Origin: Kangiella sediminilitoris
GTDB lineage: Bacteria > Pseudomonadota > Gammaproteobacteria > Enterobacterales > Kangiellaceae
DNA length: 64,000 nucleotides
Direction of reading: 5' to 3'
Assembly (NCBI RefSeq): GCF_001708405.1
Contig: NZ_CP012418.1
Span: forward strand, 1,826,501 to 1,890,500
Shown: in pieces, positions 49,455-58,323 of the stretch
Position numbering within the stretch: the first letter of the stretch is position 1
How the letters are laid out: each line of letters begins with the position of its first letter
Made by a program: the position numbers and the translations under genes
Notes under the pieces: generated by a model
What the model was told of the DNA's origin: nothing
The model's database searches: none
Seen by the model: only the letters and a program-made list of their open reading frames with translations

Positions 49455-49913
49455 ATGAAAGCATTAGGGCAAACGTCACAACTATTCATTCTCTATATAA
49501 TAATAGGGATGAGCTTAGTGTTTGCCCAAGAAGCGTTCGCCGGAGAAGAAAACCCCTGGCAAAAGAAATCTAAAATAACTCACCAGAAGAAAGCGGTCTT
49601 AACGATTACCCCATCTGTTTGTGTAATCAAAGTGAAAGGTGAAGTCTGCCAACAGATACTAAAGGTCTCTTACCGAAGTCAGCAACAATATGATGTTTGC
49701 ATTTACTACTCTAGGAGTGAAGAGCCGTTCTGGTGTGAAGAAGATATCAAAAAGGCCGATCTTGAAATAACCGTCAAAGCAAATAGTAGTATTAAGCTTT
49801 TGGCCAAGAATAACGATGACAACAATATTCTGGCAACAGGTCGCTTCATACTCAGTATGTTTCAGCCCGCTAAAGAACGTAAACGTCGACACTATGGCAT
49901 AGGAATTATCTGA
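49455..49913 (+). CDS. DUF3019 domain-containing exported protein
   Basis: A 152-residue protein with a signal peptide (about residues 1-29, cleavage after AFA). The mature part has conserved-looking cysteines (VCVIKVKGEVCQQ, DVCIYYS, FWCEED), consistent with disulfides and the DUF3019 family, which in marine gammaproteobacteria often sits with MipA/OmpV and two-component genes. Function is unknown. It begins one base after the MipA stop and ends two bases before the response regulator gene, so all are one transcript. A periplasmic sensory or accessory role for the kinase is plausible but unproven. Confidence 0.8.
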   Translation: MKALGQTSQLFILYIIIGMSLVFAQEAFAGEENPWQKKSKITHQKKAVLTITPSVCVIKVKGEVCQQILKVSYRSQQQYDVCIYYSRSEEPFWCEEDIKKADLEITVKANSSIKLLAKNNDDNNILATGRFILSMFQPAKERKRRHYGIGII

Positions 49914-49915
49914 AT

Positions 49916-50614
49916 ATGTTAGTTGACTGCAAAATTCTGCTAATTGAAGATGACCTGCCCCTTGCTGAGCTTATTCAAGAATACCTTAGTTCACAAGGCT
50001 TTGAACTGACCCATATTTCTAAAGGCCTTGATGTTCACAATATCAAAGACACAGACAGTTATGATCTTATTGTCTGTGACGTCATGCTGCCCGACATTGA
50101 TGGATTTAACCTGAAAAGCACATTGGAACAGAAGTTTCCGTGTCCTATTATTTTCTTAACCGCATTGAGTGATGACGAAGACCAGATTAGAGGGTTAGAG
50201 CTTGGTGCCATTGATTACATTGTTAAGCCCGTTGAGCCAAATGTTTTATTGGCTCGAATTAAAGCGAACCTTCGAAAAACTCAGGACTTTTCTGCTCAGG
50301 ATAAAATTGTAATTTCTGATTTAGTTTTGGACCAAAATGCCAAAACCGCAACGCTGTCTGATCAGGTATTGGATCTCACCAGTCAGGACTTTGACCTGTT
50401 GTGGGTTTTTGCGCAGAATCAGGGGAAAATTTTATCGCGCGAGCAACTTTTTAAGTTAATTATTGGGAGAGAGTACAATGGACTGGATAGAACGGTGGAT
50501 GCAAGAACCAGTCGCTTAAGAAGCAAGCTTGATAGTCTCGATATACCCGGACTGGTCATTAGAACCGTTTGGGGCAAAGGCTACCTGTTCACCTATACAA
50601 AGTCGGCAGAGTAA
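49916..50614 (+). CDS. OmpR-family response regulator
   Basis: A 232-residue transcription regulator. The receiver domain (about 5-118) has the acidic pair E11/D12, phosphoacceptor D55 (IVCDVMLPD), T82 and K104 (IVKPVEP). The C-terminal winged-helix domain (about 130-228) includes LTSQDFDLLWVFAQNQGKILSREQL-type sequence and RTVDARTSRLRSKL, ending VWGKGYLF. It is followed 3 bp later by the kinase. The direct repeats upstream of the module are a natural candidate for its binding site. Confidence 0.94.
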   Translation: MLVDCKILLIEDDLPLAELIQEYLSSQGFELTHISKGLDVHNIKDTDSYDLIVCDVMLPDIDGFNLKSTLEQKFPCPIIFLTALSDDEDQIRGLELGAIDYIVKPVEPNVLLARIKANLRKTQDFSAQDKIVISDLVLDQNAKTATLSDQVLDLTSQDFDLLWVFAQNQGKILSREQLFKLIIGREYNGLDRTVDARTSRLRSKLDSLDIPGLVIRTVWGKGYLFTYTKSAE

Positions 50615-50617
50615 CTG

Positions 50618-51850
50618 ATGAAGTTTCAGTTTTTTCGCTTTTATGCCTTAGTTGTTTTGGCTGCTGCGCTATTAATCTGGTCATTTAATCAGATTTACAA
50701 TGCAATACAGGAGCCGAATAAAAGCTACCAGGTTGATATCGACTACTTTATTGAACGATACAATCAGCCAGCAACAGAGAGTGGTAACTCAACAGGTCAG
50801 CTTCCCCTTTTTAACACTATATCAGCTGAAAGCTTAGTCTTACCTGAGGACGTAGAACAACTTCTGGACACAGGTAATGTCATCGCCTTATCCGATGATA
50901 ATGGCAATACTTTCTACTACAAAAAAAATCAGTCAGGACAAACATTGACAATGTTTGGGCCATTTCAGGATGTTAAGAAAGATTCGAATATCGAGCCTTA
51001 TATAATCCCGCTATTCTATAGCAGCTTGGCGTGCCTGATACTTTTTTTAATGCGTCCTATCTTCAGAGATCTTCAACAACTACAAAACGAAGCGGCTGAA
51101 TTTGGTCGACACCCGACACCCATGAGTCACTCAATCAAAGAGTCATCCAACATCTTCCCTCTAGCCAAATCATTCTATTCCATGTCAGATAAGATCGTGA
51201 GTTTTATCCAGATGAATAAGGATTTGTCTCGCACCATTTCCCATGAAATTCGAACTCCGTTAGCTCGAATGAAGTTTATGCTGGAAATTATTGCGCCAAA
51301 AATCAAGCGCTCACAGAAAGAGCGAATTCAAAATGATATAGCGGAAATAGAATCATTGGTTAACGACTACCTTTCTTTTGCTAAGGTAGAAAATGAAGCA
51401 GATAGTATCAACCGTGAACGACATTCCATGAAAAATTTCCTGCAGGAAATATACGACAAGTTTTCTATTTATGAGCAGGAAACAGCCATCAAATACCACA
51501 GCGATGATGTTATGGCTTACTTCGACCAGGGGTCTATGTCTATCGCCATACAAAACCTTTTAACCAATGCTTTAAGATTCTCTAAACAAACCATCAGTCT
51601 CGATTTCCGTCTGAAAGACGACACCTGTATTTTATCTGTGGAGGACGACGGCCCTGGAGTTGGTGATAATGCAGACAACCTTATGCAGCCCTTCAGCAGA
51701 AAAAATACCAAAGAGCAAAACCATAAGGGCTTCGGCCTGGGACTTTACATCGTTCGTAAAGTGGCTATTTGGCACGAAGGAGAGTTTTCCATCGCACAGT
51801 CCGATAAGCTAGGCGGAGCAAAAATGCAGATCCGCTGGCCAAATAACTAA
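50618..51850 (+). CDS. Sensor histidine kinase
   Basis: A 410-residue inner-membrane kinase. TM1 is about residues 9-26 and TM2 127-146, enclosing a periplasmic sensor of about 100 residues. The HisKA domain has H209 in RTISHEIRTPLARMKF. The ATPase domain shows the N box IQNLLTNALRF, DDGPGVG and GFGLGLYIVRKVA. It is the partner of the adjacent OmpR-type regulator. The stimulus is unknown, but the MipA and DUF3019 genes point to envelope sensing. The stop lies 11 bp from the convergent SpmAB-like gene. Confidence 0.94.
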   Translation: MKFQFFRFYALVVLAAALLIWSFNQIYNAIQEPNKSYQVDIDYFIERYNQPATESGNSTGQLPLFNTISAESLVLPEDVEQLLDTGNVIALSDDNGNTFYYKKNQSGQTLTMFGPFQDVKKDSNIEPYIIPLFYSSLACLILFLMRPIFRDLQQLQNEAAEFGRHPTPMSHSIKESSNIFPLAKSFYSMSDKIVSFIQMNKDLSRTISHEIRTPLARMKFMLEIIAPKIKRSQKERIQNDIAEIESLVNDYLSFAKVENEADSINRERHSMKNFLQEIYDKFSIYEQETAIKYHSDDVMAYFDQGSMSIAIQNLLTNALRFSKQTISLDFRLKDDTCILSVEDDGPGVGDNADNLMQPFSRKNTKEQNHKGFGLGLYIVRKVAIWHEGEFSIAQSDKLGGAKMQIRWPNN

Positions 51851-51861
51851 AAAGTCACCTA

Positions 51862-53091
51862 TTAAGTAAAGAACCAATACGCCAGTGATATGGCGGCAAC
51901 AATTCCTGCGATATCAGCAATCAATCCACACGCCAATGCATGCCTGACCTTTTTAATGCCCACAGCACCAAAATAAACCGTCAATACATAAAAAGTAGTC
52001 TCTGTGCTGCCCTGAATGGTCGCCACCATGTAACCTGCCAATGAGTCTACCCCTTGTGACTCCATAGTTTCCAACATCATGGCTCTAGCCCCGCTGCCAC
52101 TAAATGGTTTCATCAGTGCCGTTGGAATAGCCTCAACAAAACGAGTATCTAACCCTAAGCCGGAAAAAATCCAGCTGAGCCCGGATGCAAACGCATCCAA
52201 TGCTCCGGATGCTCTTAGAGCTCCAATGGCGGTTAACATCGCTACCAGGTAAGGGATAATGGTTACGGCAACTTTAAACCCCTCCTTGGCCCCTTCAACA
52301 AACTCCTCATACACAGCCAGCTTGCGTCGCCAACCATGAAGCAGTATGAGAACAATTGCCCCCATCAATAAAAAATTACCCAAAGCAGAGCTTACTTCCG
52401 ACATCTGGTCGGCAGGCAACATAAATAAAGCTGTCACTAAGCTACCAATGACGGAGGCAAAAGCAATAAAATATAATCCCACAACCCGGTTAAAAATAGA
52501 TAGTTTCTGTATCCATGCAACAGCGAGAAGGCCAAAAAACGTCGAAGCGCTGGTTGCTAATAAAATGGGCAGGAATATTGCGGCAGGATCGGATGCCCCC
52601 ATCTGAGCCCTATACAGCATGATCGTAATCGGGATAATCGTCACCGCGGATGTGTTTAAGACTAAAAACAAAATCTGAGCGTTGGTTGCAGTCGATTTGT
52701 TAGGATTTAGCTCCTGCAGCTGCTCCATGGCCCGAATACCCATTGGAGTTGCTGCATTATCTAACCCCAACATGTTAGCCGCCATATTCATGCTGATACT
52801 TCCTAGAGCAGGATGCCCTTTTGGCACTTCCGGCATTAACTTGGTGAATAGCGGAGCCAGTAGGCGTGCCAGCTTATTGACCAGACCACTTTTCTCCGCG
52901 ACTCTCAGTAAACCAAGCCAGAAAGCCAAAACGCCTATGAGCCCAATGGCAATAGTCACACTGAGCTTGGCCATATCAAACAGTGACTTTACCAGATCGG
53001 GGAAAGCCGCCTGATTCCCGCCAAACAACCAGTCAAAGGTTGCAAGAGCAAATGCAATAACAAAGAAGAATAACCAGATAATATTCAGCAT
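51862..53091 (-). CDS. SpmA/SpmB-like fused nucleoside-recognition (Gate) membrane protein
   Basis: A 409-residue polytopic membrane protein joining SpmA-like (residues 1-200) and SpmB-like (205-409) halves. Conserved blocks are SMNMAANMLGLDNAATPMGIRAM and, in the second half, KPFSGSGARAMMLE, GSTETTFYVLTVYFGAVGIKK. In Bacillus, SpmA/B affect spore core dehydration. In non-spore-forming proteobacteria fused proteins are common and of unknown, probably transport, function. It has no same-strand partner and no clear terminator before the convergent kinase gene. Confidence 0.87.
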   Translation of the reverse strand: MLNIIWLFFFVIAFALATFDWLFGGNQAAFPDLVKSLFDMAKLSVTIAIGLIGVLAFWLGLLRVAEKSGLVNKLARLLAPLFTKLMPEVPKGHPALGSISMNMAANMLGLDNAATPMGIRAMEQLQELNPNKSTATNAQILFLVLNTSAVTIIPITIMLYRAQMGASDPAAIFLPILLATSASTFFGLLAVAWIQKLSIFNRVVGLYFIAFASVIGSLVTALFMLPADQMSEVSSALGNFLLMGAIVLILLHGWRRKLAVYEEFVEGAKEGFKVAVTIIPYLVAMLTAIGALRASGALDAFASGLSWIFSGLGLDTRFVEAIPTALMKPFSGSGARAMMLETMESQGVDSLAGYMVATIQGSTETTFYVLTVYFGAVGIKKVRHALACGLIADIAGIVAAISLAYWFFT

Positions 53092-53265
53092 GGATGATGG
53101 CTTATACTTTTTATAAATTTCAGGGAATTATTGCATAACCTACTTTAAAAGAAGTCTTCGGGCAATTCCTTAGAGTAGTTCAGGCCTTAAGTTACTTGTT
53201 AATTACTAGTTAGCTAGTGGGACCCGATATTTCAATAAAGAGGCTTAATTCGCACTATCTTCATG

Positions 53266-53271
53266 TATAAT
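53266..53271 (+). promoter_or_regulatory. Probable -10 element of the ttcA promoter
   Basis: A perfect TATAAT, preceded by TG, ends 41 bp before the ttcA ATG. No good -35 is visible at 16-18 bp (only TTAATT-like sequence). Confidence 0.45.
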
Positions 53272-53312
53272 AGCGCCAGTTTTAACTAGTCCAGCAATTT
53301 TAGTGTGTAATC

Positions 53313-54233
53313 ATGACGGATAAACGCAGCAAACTCGAATTTAACAAATTACAGAAACGCCTACGCCGTAATGTGGGTAAGGCAATCATGGACTTTTCCA
53401 TGATCGAGGATGGCGACAAAGTCATGGTCTGCCTGTCAGGAGGAAAAGACTCCTACACCTTGCTGGATATTTTGATGAACCTTCAAAAAAGTGCACCGGT
53501 ATCTTTTGAGCTAATAGCAGTCAACCTAGACCAGAAGCAGCCGGGCTTCCCTGAGGAAATTTTACCTAACTATCTCTCCTCTATAGATGTGCCCTTTGAA
53601 ATTATTGAGGAAGATACCTACAGTGTTGTGAAGCGAGTGATTCCGGAAGGCAAAACGACATGCGGGCTCTGCTCTCGGCTACGACGTGGTGTTATCTATG
53701 GCTGGGCTGAGCGAAACGGTATTACTAAAATCGCGCTGGGGCATCACCGAGATGATATGATTGAGACGCTATTTTTGAATATGTTCTTTGGTGGCTCAAT
53801 GAAGTCCATGCCGCCAAAACTAAAAAGCGATGATGGCAAACATATTGTGATCCGTCCGCTGGCTTACTGCAAAGAGAAAGATATTGCCGAGTTTGCCAAA
53901 GCCAAAGAATTTCCAATTATCCCATGTAACCTGTGTGGGTCGCAGGAGAACCTGCAGCGTCAGAATATAAAGCACATGCTGCAGGATTGGGACCGTAAAT
54001 ACCCGGGGCGGGTCGAAACCATTTTTAAAGCTATGAGCAACGTTGCACCATCGCATCTTTCTGATAAAGAACTCTATGACTTTCAAGGACTTACACAAGA
54101 CGCCATGACCCAAAGAGCCGGCGGCGACACTTTATTCGACACACCCGACTTTCCTCAACAAAAGGGAGAGAACGATGATGAGACATCGGAAAAGTCGAGT
54201 GTAAATAATATCCAGTTCGTCAATATTGGCTAG
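53313..54233 (+). CDS. ttcA: tRNA 2-thiocytidine(32) synthetase TtcA
   Basis: A 306-residue PP-loop ATPase that thiolates C32 of certain tRNAs. The PP-loop is [12 protein letters not shown] (41-52). The CxxC at C117/C120 ([12 protein letters not shown]) and the later [13 protein letters not shown] supply ligands for the iron-sulfur cluster. The [15 protein letters not shown] motif is present. Length is typical. A TATAAT lies upstream; the next gene starts 85 bp later. Confidence 0.96.
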   Translation: MTDKRSKLEFNKLQKRLRRNVGKAIMDFSMIEDGDKVMVCLSGGKDSYTLLDILMNLQKSAPVSFELIAVNLDQKQPGFPEEILPNYLSSIDVPFEIIEEDTYSVVKRVIPEGKTTCGLCSRLRRGVIYGWAERNGITKIALGHHRDDMIETLFLNMFFGGSMKSMPPKLKSDDGKHIVIRPLAYCKEKDIAEFAKAKEFPIIPCNLCGSQENLQRQNIKHMLQDWDRKYPGRVETIFKAMSNVAPSHLSDKELYDFQGLTQDAMTQRAGGDTLFDTPDFPQQKGENDDETSEKSSVNNIQFVNIG

Positions 54234-54318
54234 CCGAGTAACATAATTTAGAAAAACTATTCGCCAATAAGAGCTTCCTTGTTAAGATGGTCGGATGAGT
54301 TAACAAACAAGTTAGATT

Positions 54319-54777
54319 ATGAAAGCTAATTCAGCCGAAACTTTAGAGCAATTTGAAAAAGATTATCCCGTGGTCTTACCGATTCGCGTCGCCTGGGGAG
54401 AAATGGATGCCTTTCAGCACGTCAATAACGTTAGCTATCTCCGTTATTTTGAAAGCGCACGTATTGCCTACATGGAAGCAATGCAGATGGAAGCGGATAT
54501 AAAGAAGTCACCCGTAGGCCCTATTCTGGGAGATATCTATTGTCGCTATCGACGTCCTGTTTTTTATCCTGACACGCTCCATATTGGTACCAGAATCAGT
54601 GAGTTAGATGAATTTGGTTTCGTCATGGAATACCAGGCATACAGTGAAAAGCAAAATACAGTAACCACGCTAGGCCATTGCAAAATCGTCATGCTGGATT
54701 ACCGAAGCGGTAATAAAGTTGCTATTAAAGGGGAAATCCTAGACAAAATTTTGAAGTTGCAGCCTGAACTGGGCTAG
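54319..54777 (+). CDS. Acyl-CoA thioesterase, 4HBT family
   Basis: A 152-residue hot-dog protein. The 4-hydroxybenzoyl-CoA thioesterase signature RVAWGEMDAFQHVNNVSYLRYFESARIAY includes the catalytic Asp. The rest (DIYCRYRRPVFYPDTL) also fits. Substrate specificity is unknown; relatives include YbgC-like and other long-chain acyl-CoA thioesterases. It is followed by a strong hairpin. Confidence 0.88.
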   Translation: MKANSAETLEQFEKDYPVVLPIRVAWGEMDAFQHVNNVSYLRYFESARIAYMEAMQMEADIKKSPVGPILGDIYCRYRRPVFYPDTLHIGTRISELDEFGFVMEYQAYSEKQNTVTTLGHCKIVMLDYRSGNKVAIKGEILDKILKLQPELG

Positions 54778-54786
54778 CTCCAGGGA

Positions 54787-54814
54787 GACCACTCCCGGAG
54801 CACCGGGAGTGGTC
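54787..54814 (+). terminator. Strong 12-bp hairpin after the 4HBT gene
   Basis: GACCACTCCCGG pairs perfectly with CCGGGAGTGGTC around AGCA. There is no T run after it (AGTAATTAAAG), so it may stabilise the 3' end or act as a rho-dependent or weak terminator. Confidence 0.5.
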
Positions 54815-54962
54815 AGTAATTAAAGCTCTGAAATCTGACCTATCTCTCGAACGAAATATTCTGTAACGTTTCGATAGTACCCACCACTTCCACTCGCCTT
54901 GATTTCTGGTAGTATGTTGCGCTAGAAAAATTCTAATTTCACGATAACGATACAGGTGTCCT

Positions 54963-57074
54963 ATGAAAAAACTGATCATAAGCTCTGTGTGCTTAGCAGT
55001 TTTAGCGGCTTGTAACTCTGATGACAATCAGAAGCAAGCTGAGACTAAAGCAGCGGCCCAAGAAGCTAACCAAGAGCAAGCTGTTAAGGCTGAACCAAAA
55101 GCCGATAAAAAAGAAACAAAACAGCAACTTGTCTCTGGTATTGATATTAAATATTTTGACAACTCCGTTCGTCCCCAAGACGATCTATTCCGCCACGTAA
55201 ACGGTAAATGGCTTAAAGAATTTGAAATTCCGGCGGATAAATCAAACTATGGCTCTTTTACAAAGCTGGCAGAACAAGCTAAAGAAGATGTTCGCGAAAT
55301 CATTGAAGAGGCAGCTCAAACTAAAGCTGAGAAAGGTTCAGAAGAACAGCAGGTTGGCGATCTTTTCGAAAGCTATATGAATACTGCCAAGCTTGAAGAG
55401 CTGGGTACAAAGCCTCTTCAACCAGAACTAGAGCGAATTAACTCTATTGAAAACCTGTCTGATCTTTCAGAATATATTGCCTATGCCCAAATGGTCTCTA
55501 CGTCACCATTCAGTACTTATGTCTACGTAGACGCAAAGCAGCCTGATACTTACATCACGCAGATGAACCAGAGTGGTCTTGGCTTGCCAAGTCGTGATTC
55601 ATACTTAAAAGAAGACGAGAAAAGCCAAAAGATCCGCGACCAGTATGTTGAGCATATCGCTAAAATGTTCGAACTTGCCGGCGTAGAAGGCGGCGAAGAA
55701 AAAGCGGCTACGGTCATGGGGCTGGAAACTAGCATTGCTCAGAAGCATTGGCCAAAGGAAAAACTACGTAACCCAGTAGCTCGCTACAACAAAATGAGTT
55801 TTGCGGATTTGCAAAACACCATGTCTAACATCGACTGGAACCGTTGGCAGGAAAACTCAATGCTAGAAGGCGTTGAGAGCGTCATCGTTGGCCAACCTGA
55901 TTACTTTGCAGCTCTCAATGGCATGCTTAAAGACGTTCCACTTGAAGACTGGAAAACCTACTTCCAATGGCATGCGATCACTAATAGCGCGAGTTTCCTT
56001 AACAAAGCAATGGAACAGGAAAACTTCCGCTTCTATAAAGGTGTTTTGAGTGGCGTTGAAGAACAGGAACCTCGATGGAAGCGTGGCGTTAATGTTATCA
56101 ACGGCACACTGGGTGAAGTTGTTGGTAAAATTTACGTTAAGAAACACTTCAAACCAGAAGCAAAAGAGCGCATGGTTGAGCTAGTAGAAAATCTTCGCCG
56201 CGCTTATGCACAAGGAATTAAAGAACTTGATTGGATGAGTGAAGATACTAAGCAACAGGCACTGGATAAGCTTAGCAAGTTTACTCCAAAAATTGGTTAC
56301 CCTGATAAGTGGAAAGATTACTCTGAACTGGAAATTAAAGAAGATGACCTTTTCGGTAACATGAAGCGTGCTCGCTTAGTTTCAGTAAAGAAAAATCGTG
56401 AAAAACTGGGTCAGCCAATTGATCGCACAGAGTGGTTCATGACACCACAAACGGTTAATGCTTATTACAATCCAGTCATGAACGAAATCGTATTCCCAGC
56501 CGCTATTCTACAGCCGCCTTTCTTTAATATGGAAGCTGATGATGCTGTCAACTATGGTGGTATCGGTGCCGTTATTGGTCACGAAATGGGGCATGGTTTT
56601 GATGATTCCGGTGCCCAATATGATGGTGACGGCAAACTTCGCAACTGGTGGACTGAAGAAGATTTGAAAGAGTTTGAAAAGCGTACAGACAAGTTAGTTG
56701 CCCAATACAATAACTTCACGGTTCTTGATGGCGTACACGTCAATGGTGAGTTTACTCAAGGTGAAAATATTGGTGACCTAGGTGGCTTAACTATCGCTTA
56801 TAAAGCATATCAATTGTCTAAAGAAGGCGAAGAAGCGCCAGTAATCGACGGCTTAACCGGAGATCAGCGTGTATTCTATGGTTGGGCACAGGTATGGCGT
56901 CGTAAATATCGTGATGCAGAGCTTCGCAAGCGAATCGATACTGACCCACACTCTCCAAGTGAATTCCGTGCCAACGGAACAGTGCGTAACATGCCTGAAT
57001 TCTACGAAGCTTTCGACGTAGAACCAACGGATGATATGTATCTTGAGCCTGAAAAGCGCGTTAAAATTTGGTAG
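54963..57074 (+). CDS. M13 family (neprilysin/PepO-like) metallopeptidase lipoprotein
   Basis: A 703-residue peptidase. The lipobox LAAC gives a lipidated Cys at about residue 17, followed by a Lys/Gln/Ala-rich linker. Zinc site: GHEMGHGFDDSGAQ with H540, E541 and H544, then GENIGDLGG with the third ligand Glu near 601. NAYYNP and the C-terminal DVEPTDDMYLEPEKRVKIW (the family ends in a conserved Trp) are intact. It should cleave oligopeptides at the cell envelope. A strong terminator follows. Confidence 0.95.
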   Translation: MKKLIISSVCLAVLAACNSDDNQKQAETKAAAQEANQEQAVKAEPKADKKETKQQLVSGIDIKYFDNSVRPQDDLFRHVNGKWLKEFEIPADKSNYGSFTKLAEQAKEDVREIIEEAAQTKAEKGSEEQQVGDLFESYMNTAKLEELGTKPLQPELERINSIENLSDLSEYIAYAQMVSTSPFSTYVYVDAKQPDTYITQMNQSGLGLPSRDSYLKEDEKSQKIRDQYVEHIAKMFELAGVEGGEEKAATVMGLETSIAQKHWPKEKLRNPVARYNKMSFADLQNTMSNIDWNRWQENSMLEGVESVIVGQPDYFAALNGMLKDVPLEDWKTYFQWHAITNSASFLNKAMEQENFRFYKGVLSGVEEQEPRWKRGVNVINGTLGEVVGKIYVKKHFKPEAKERMVELVENLRRAYAQGIKELDWMSEDTKQQALDKLSKFTPKIGYPDKWKDYSELEIKEDDLFGNMKRARLVSVKKNREKLGQPIDRTEWFMTPQTVNAYYNPVMNEIVFPAAILQPPFFNMEADDAVNYGGIGAVIGHEMGHGFDDSGAQYDGDGKLRNWWTEEDLKEFEKRTDKLVAQYNNFTVLDGVHVNGEFTQGENIGDLGGLTIAYKAYQLSKEGEEAPVIDGLTGDQRVFYGWAQVWRRKYRDAELRKRIDTDPHSPSEFRANGTVRNMPEFYEAFDVEPTDDMYLEPEKRVKIW

Positions 57075-57090
57075 TTTTTTTACTGCCAAC

Positions 57091-57120
57091 AAAAAGCCAG
57101 AGCAATGCTCTGGCTTTTTT
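57091..57120. terminator. Bidirectional intrinsic terminator, M13 peptidase / sugar dehydrogenase
   Basis: AAAAAGCCAGAGC pairs with GCTCTGGCTTTTT across a short loop, between convergent genes, with A and T runs on both sides. Confidence 0.92.
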
Positions 57121-57134
57121 TCATTAGACTGTAA

Positions 57135-58205
57135 CTATTTCTGGTAAGTTACTCGATAAATTTTTCCAAACCCATCATCCGATACCAGCAATGAACCGTC
57201 TGGTAACTGAATAACGTCATTGGGTCGCCCTTTTACTTCACCATCAACCAGCCAGCCGGTTATAAAGTCTTCTTGTGATACAACTTTATTATCTTCAAGT
57301 GTTAATCGCACGACTTTATATCCAACCTTAGTGCTTCGGTTCCATGAACCATGCTGGGTCACAAATATTGAGTTCTTATAAGATGCTGGGAACATCTCAC
57401 CGGTGTAGAAGTGCATTCCTAATGGTGCTACGTGTGCCTGGAACTCCCATTCTGGGGCAGTAAACTCGCGGTCACCCAGCTTTTCACCAAAGGCTGGATC
57501 TGGAAAGTCTTCTCCATGAATATAAGGAAATCCAAAAAACTCGCCACTTTCTGAAACCTTGTTTAATTCACAGGCGGGCTCATCATCCCCTAGCCAGTCA
57601 CGCCCGTTATCCGTAAACCAAAGCTCGCCGGTGACTGGATGCCAATCAAAACCAACACTATTCCGTACTCCGGTCGCAACAAACTCTCTTTCTTTAGTTT
57701 CAAGGTCTACGCTGATAATGGTTCCAAATCGCTTATCCTCTTCATCACATACGTTACAAGGTACGCCAATCGGGATGTATAGGCGGCCATCGGGGCCAAA
57801 CTTGATATACTTCCAACCATGATGACTTTTATCCGGAAGGTTGTCATAAACCACTTCAGGCTCAGGAGTTTCTTTATAATTTTTATCGATATCTTTAAAA
57901 CGAAGGATCTTGTCAACTTCTGCAACGTATAGGTCTCCATCGTGATATGTCACACCACTAGGCATATAGAGATCTTCAATAATCGTGTAGACATTGTCTG
58001 CCTTATAATCGCCATCAGTATCTTCAATTGCATACACTTTACCCGCTTTACGAGTACCAGCATAAATTATCCCGCTATCCGATAAAGCCATTTGCCTGGC
58101 GCCTTCAACATCGGGTGCGAATATTTCAATATTGAAATTCTCTGGTACATCTGCTGCCTGAGCGCTGCCCAACAACAATAAAATTAATACCGCAATGTTT
58201 TTCAT
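57135..58205 (-). CDS. Exported PQQ-dependent sugar dehydrogenase-like protein
   Basis: A 356-residue six-bladed beta-propeller with a signal peptide (residues 1-17, cleavage after AQA). Family features are GRLYIPIGVPCNVC, VATGVRNSVGFDWHPVTGELWFTDNGRD, and VTQHGSWNRSTKVGYKVV. Relatives include soluble aldose sugar dehydrogenases (YliI) and sorbosone dehydrogenases. Substrate and PQQ use are not shown by sequence. It lies downstream of the S9 peptidase gene but is separated by a terminator. Confidence 0.87.
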   Translation of the reverse strand: MKNIAVLILLLLGSAQAADVPENFNIEIFAPDVEGARQMALSDSGIIYAGTRKAGKVYAIEDTDGDYKADNVYTIIEDLYMPSGVTYHDGDLYVAEVDKILRFKDIDKNYKETPEPEVVYDNLPDKSHHGWKYIKFGPDGRLYIPIGVPCNVCDEEDKRFGTIISVDLETKEREFVATGVRNSVGFDWHPVTGELWFTDNGRDWLGDDEPACELNKVSESGEFFGFPYIHGEDFPDPAFGEKLGDREFTAPEWEFQAHVAPLGMHFYTGEMFPASYKNSIFVTQHGSWNRSTKVGYKVVRLTLEDNKVVSQEDFITGWLVDGEVKGRPNDVIQLPDGSLLVSDDGFGKIYRVTYQK

Positions 58206-58290
58206 TTGTCGCTCCGTTAGTTTTTAACTTATTACAGAATAAAGCGTTCGTTAGGAAAATATCAAATCTAACTTCAAACTTACGTTATTA

Positions 58291-58313
58291 AAAAAGCGGC
58301 ATAAGCCGCTTTT
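58291..58313 (-). terminator. Intrinsic terminator after the S9 peptidase gene
   Basis: AAAGCGGC pairs with GCCGCTTT around ATAA. On the minus strand it continues TTTTT, 11 bp after the stop codon. Confidence 0.9.
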
Positions 58314-58323
58314 CTAACAATGA

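Noticed and set aside
51862-53091. Sporulation gene implying a spore former
   Set aside because: SpmA/B-like fused proteins are widespread in non-spore-forming gammaproteobacteria, and everything else in the window is gammaproteobacterial.
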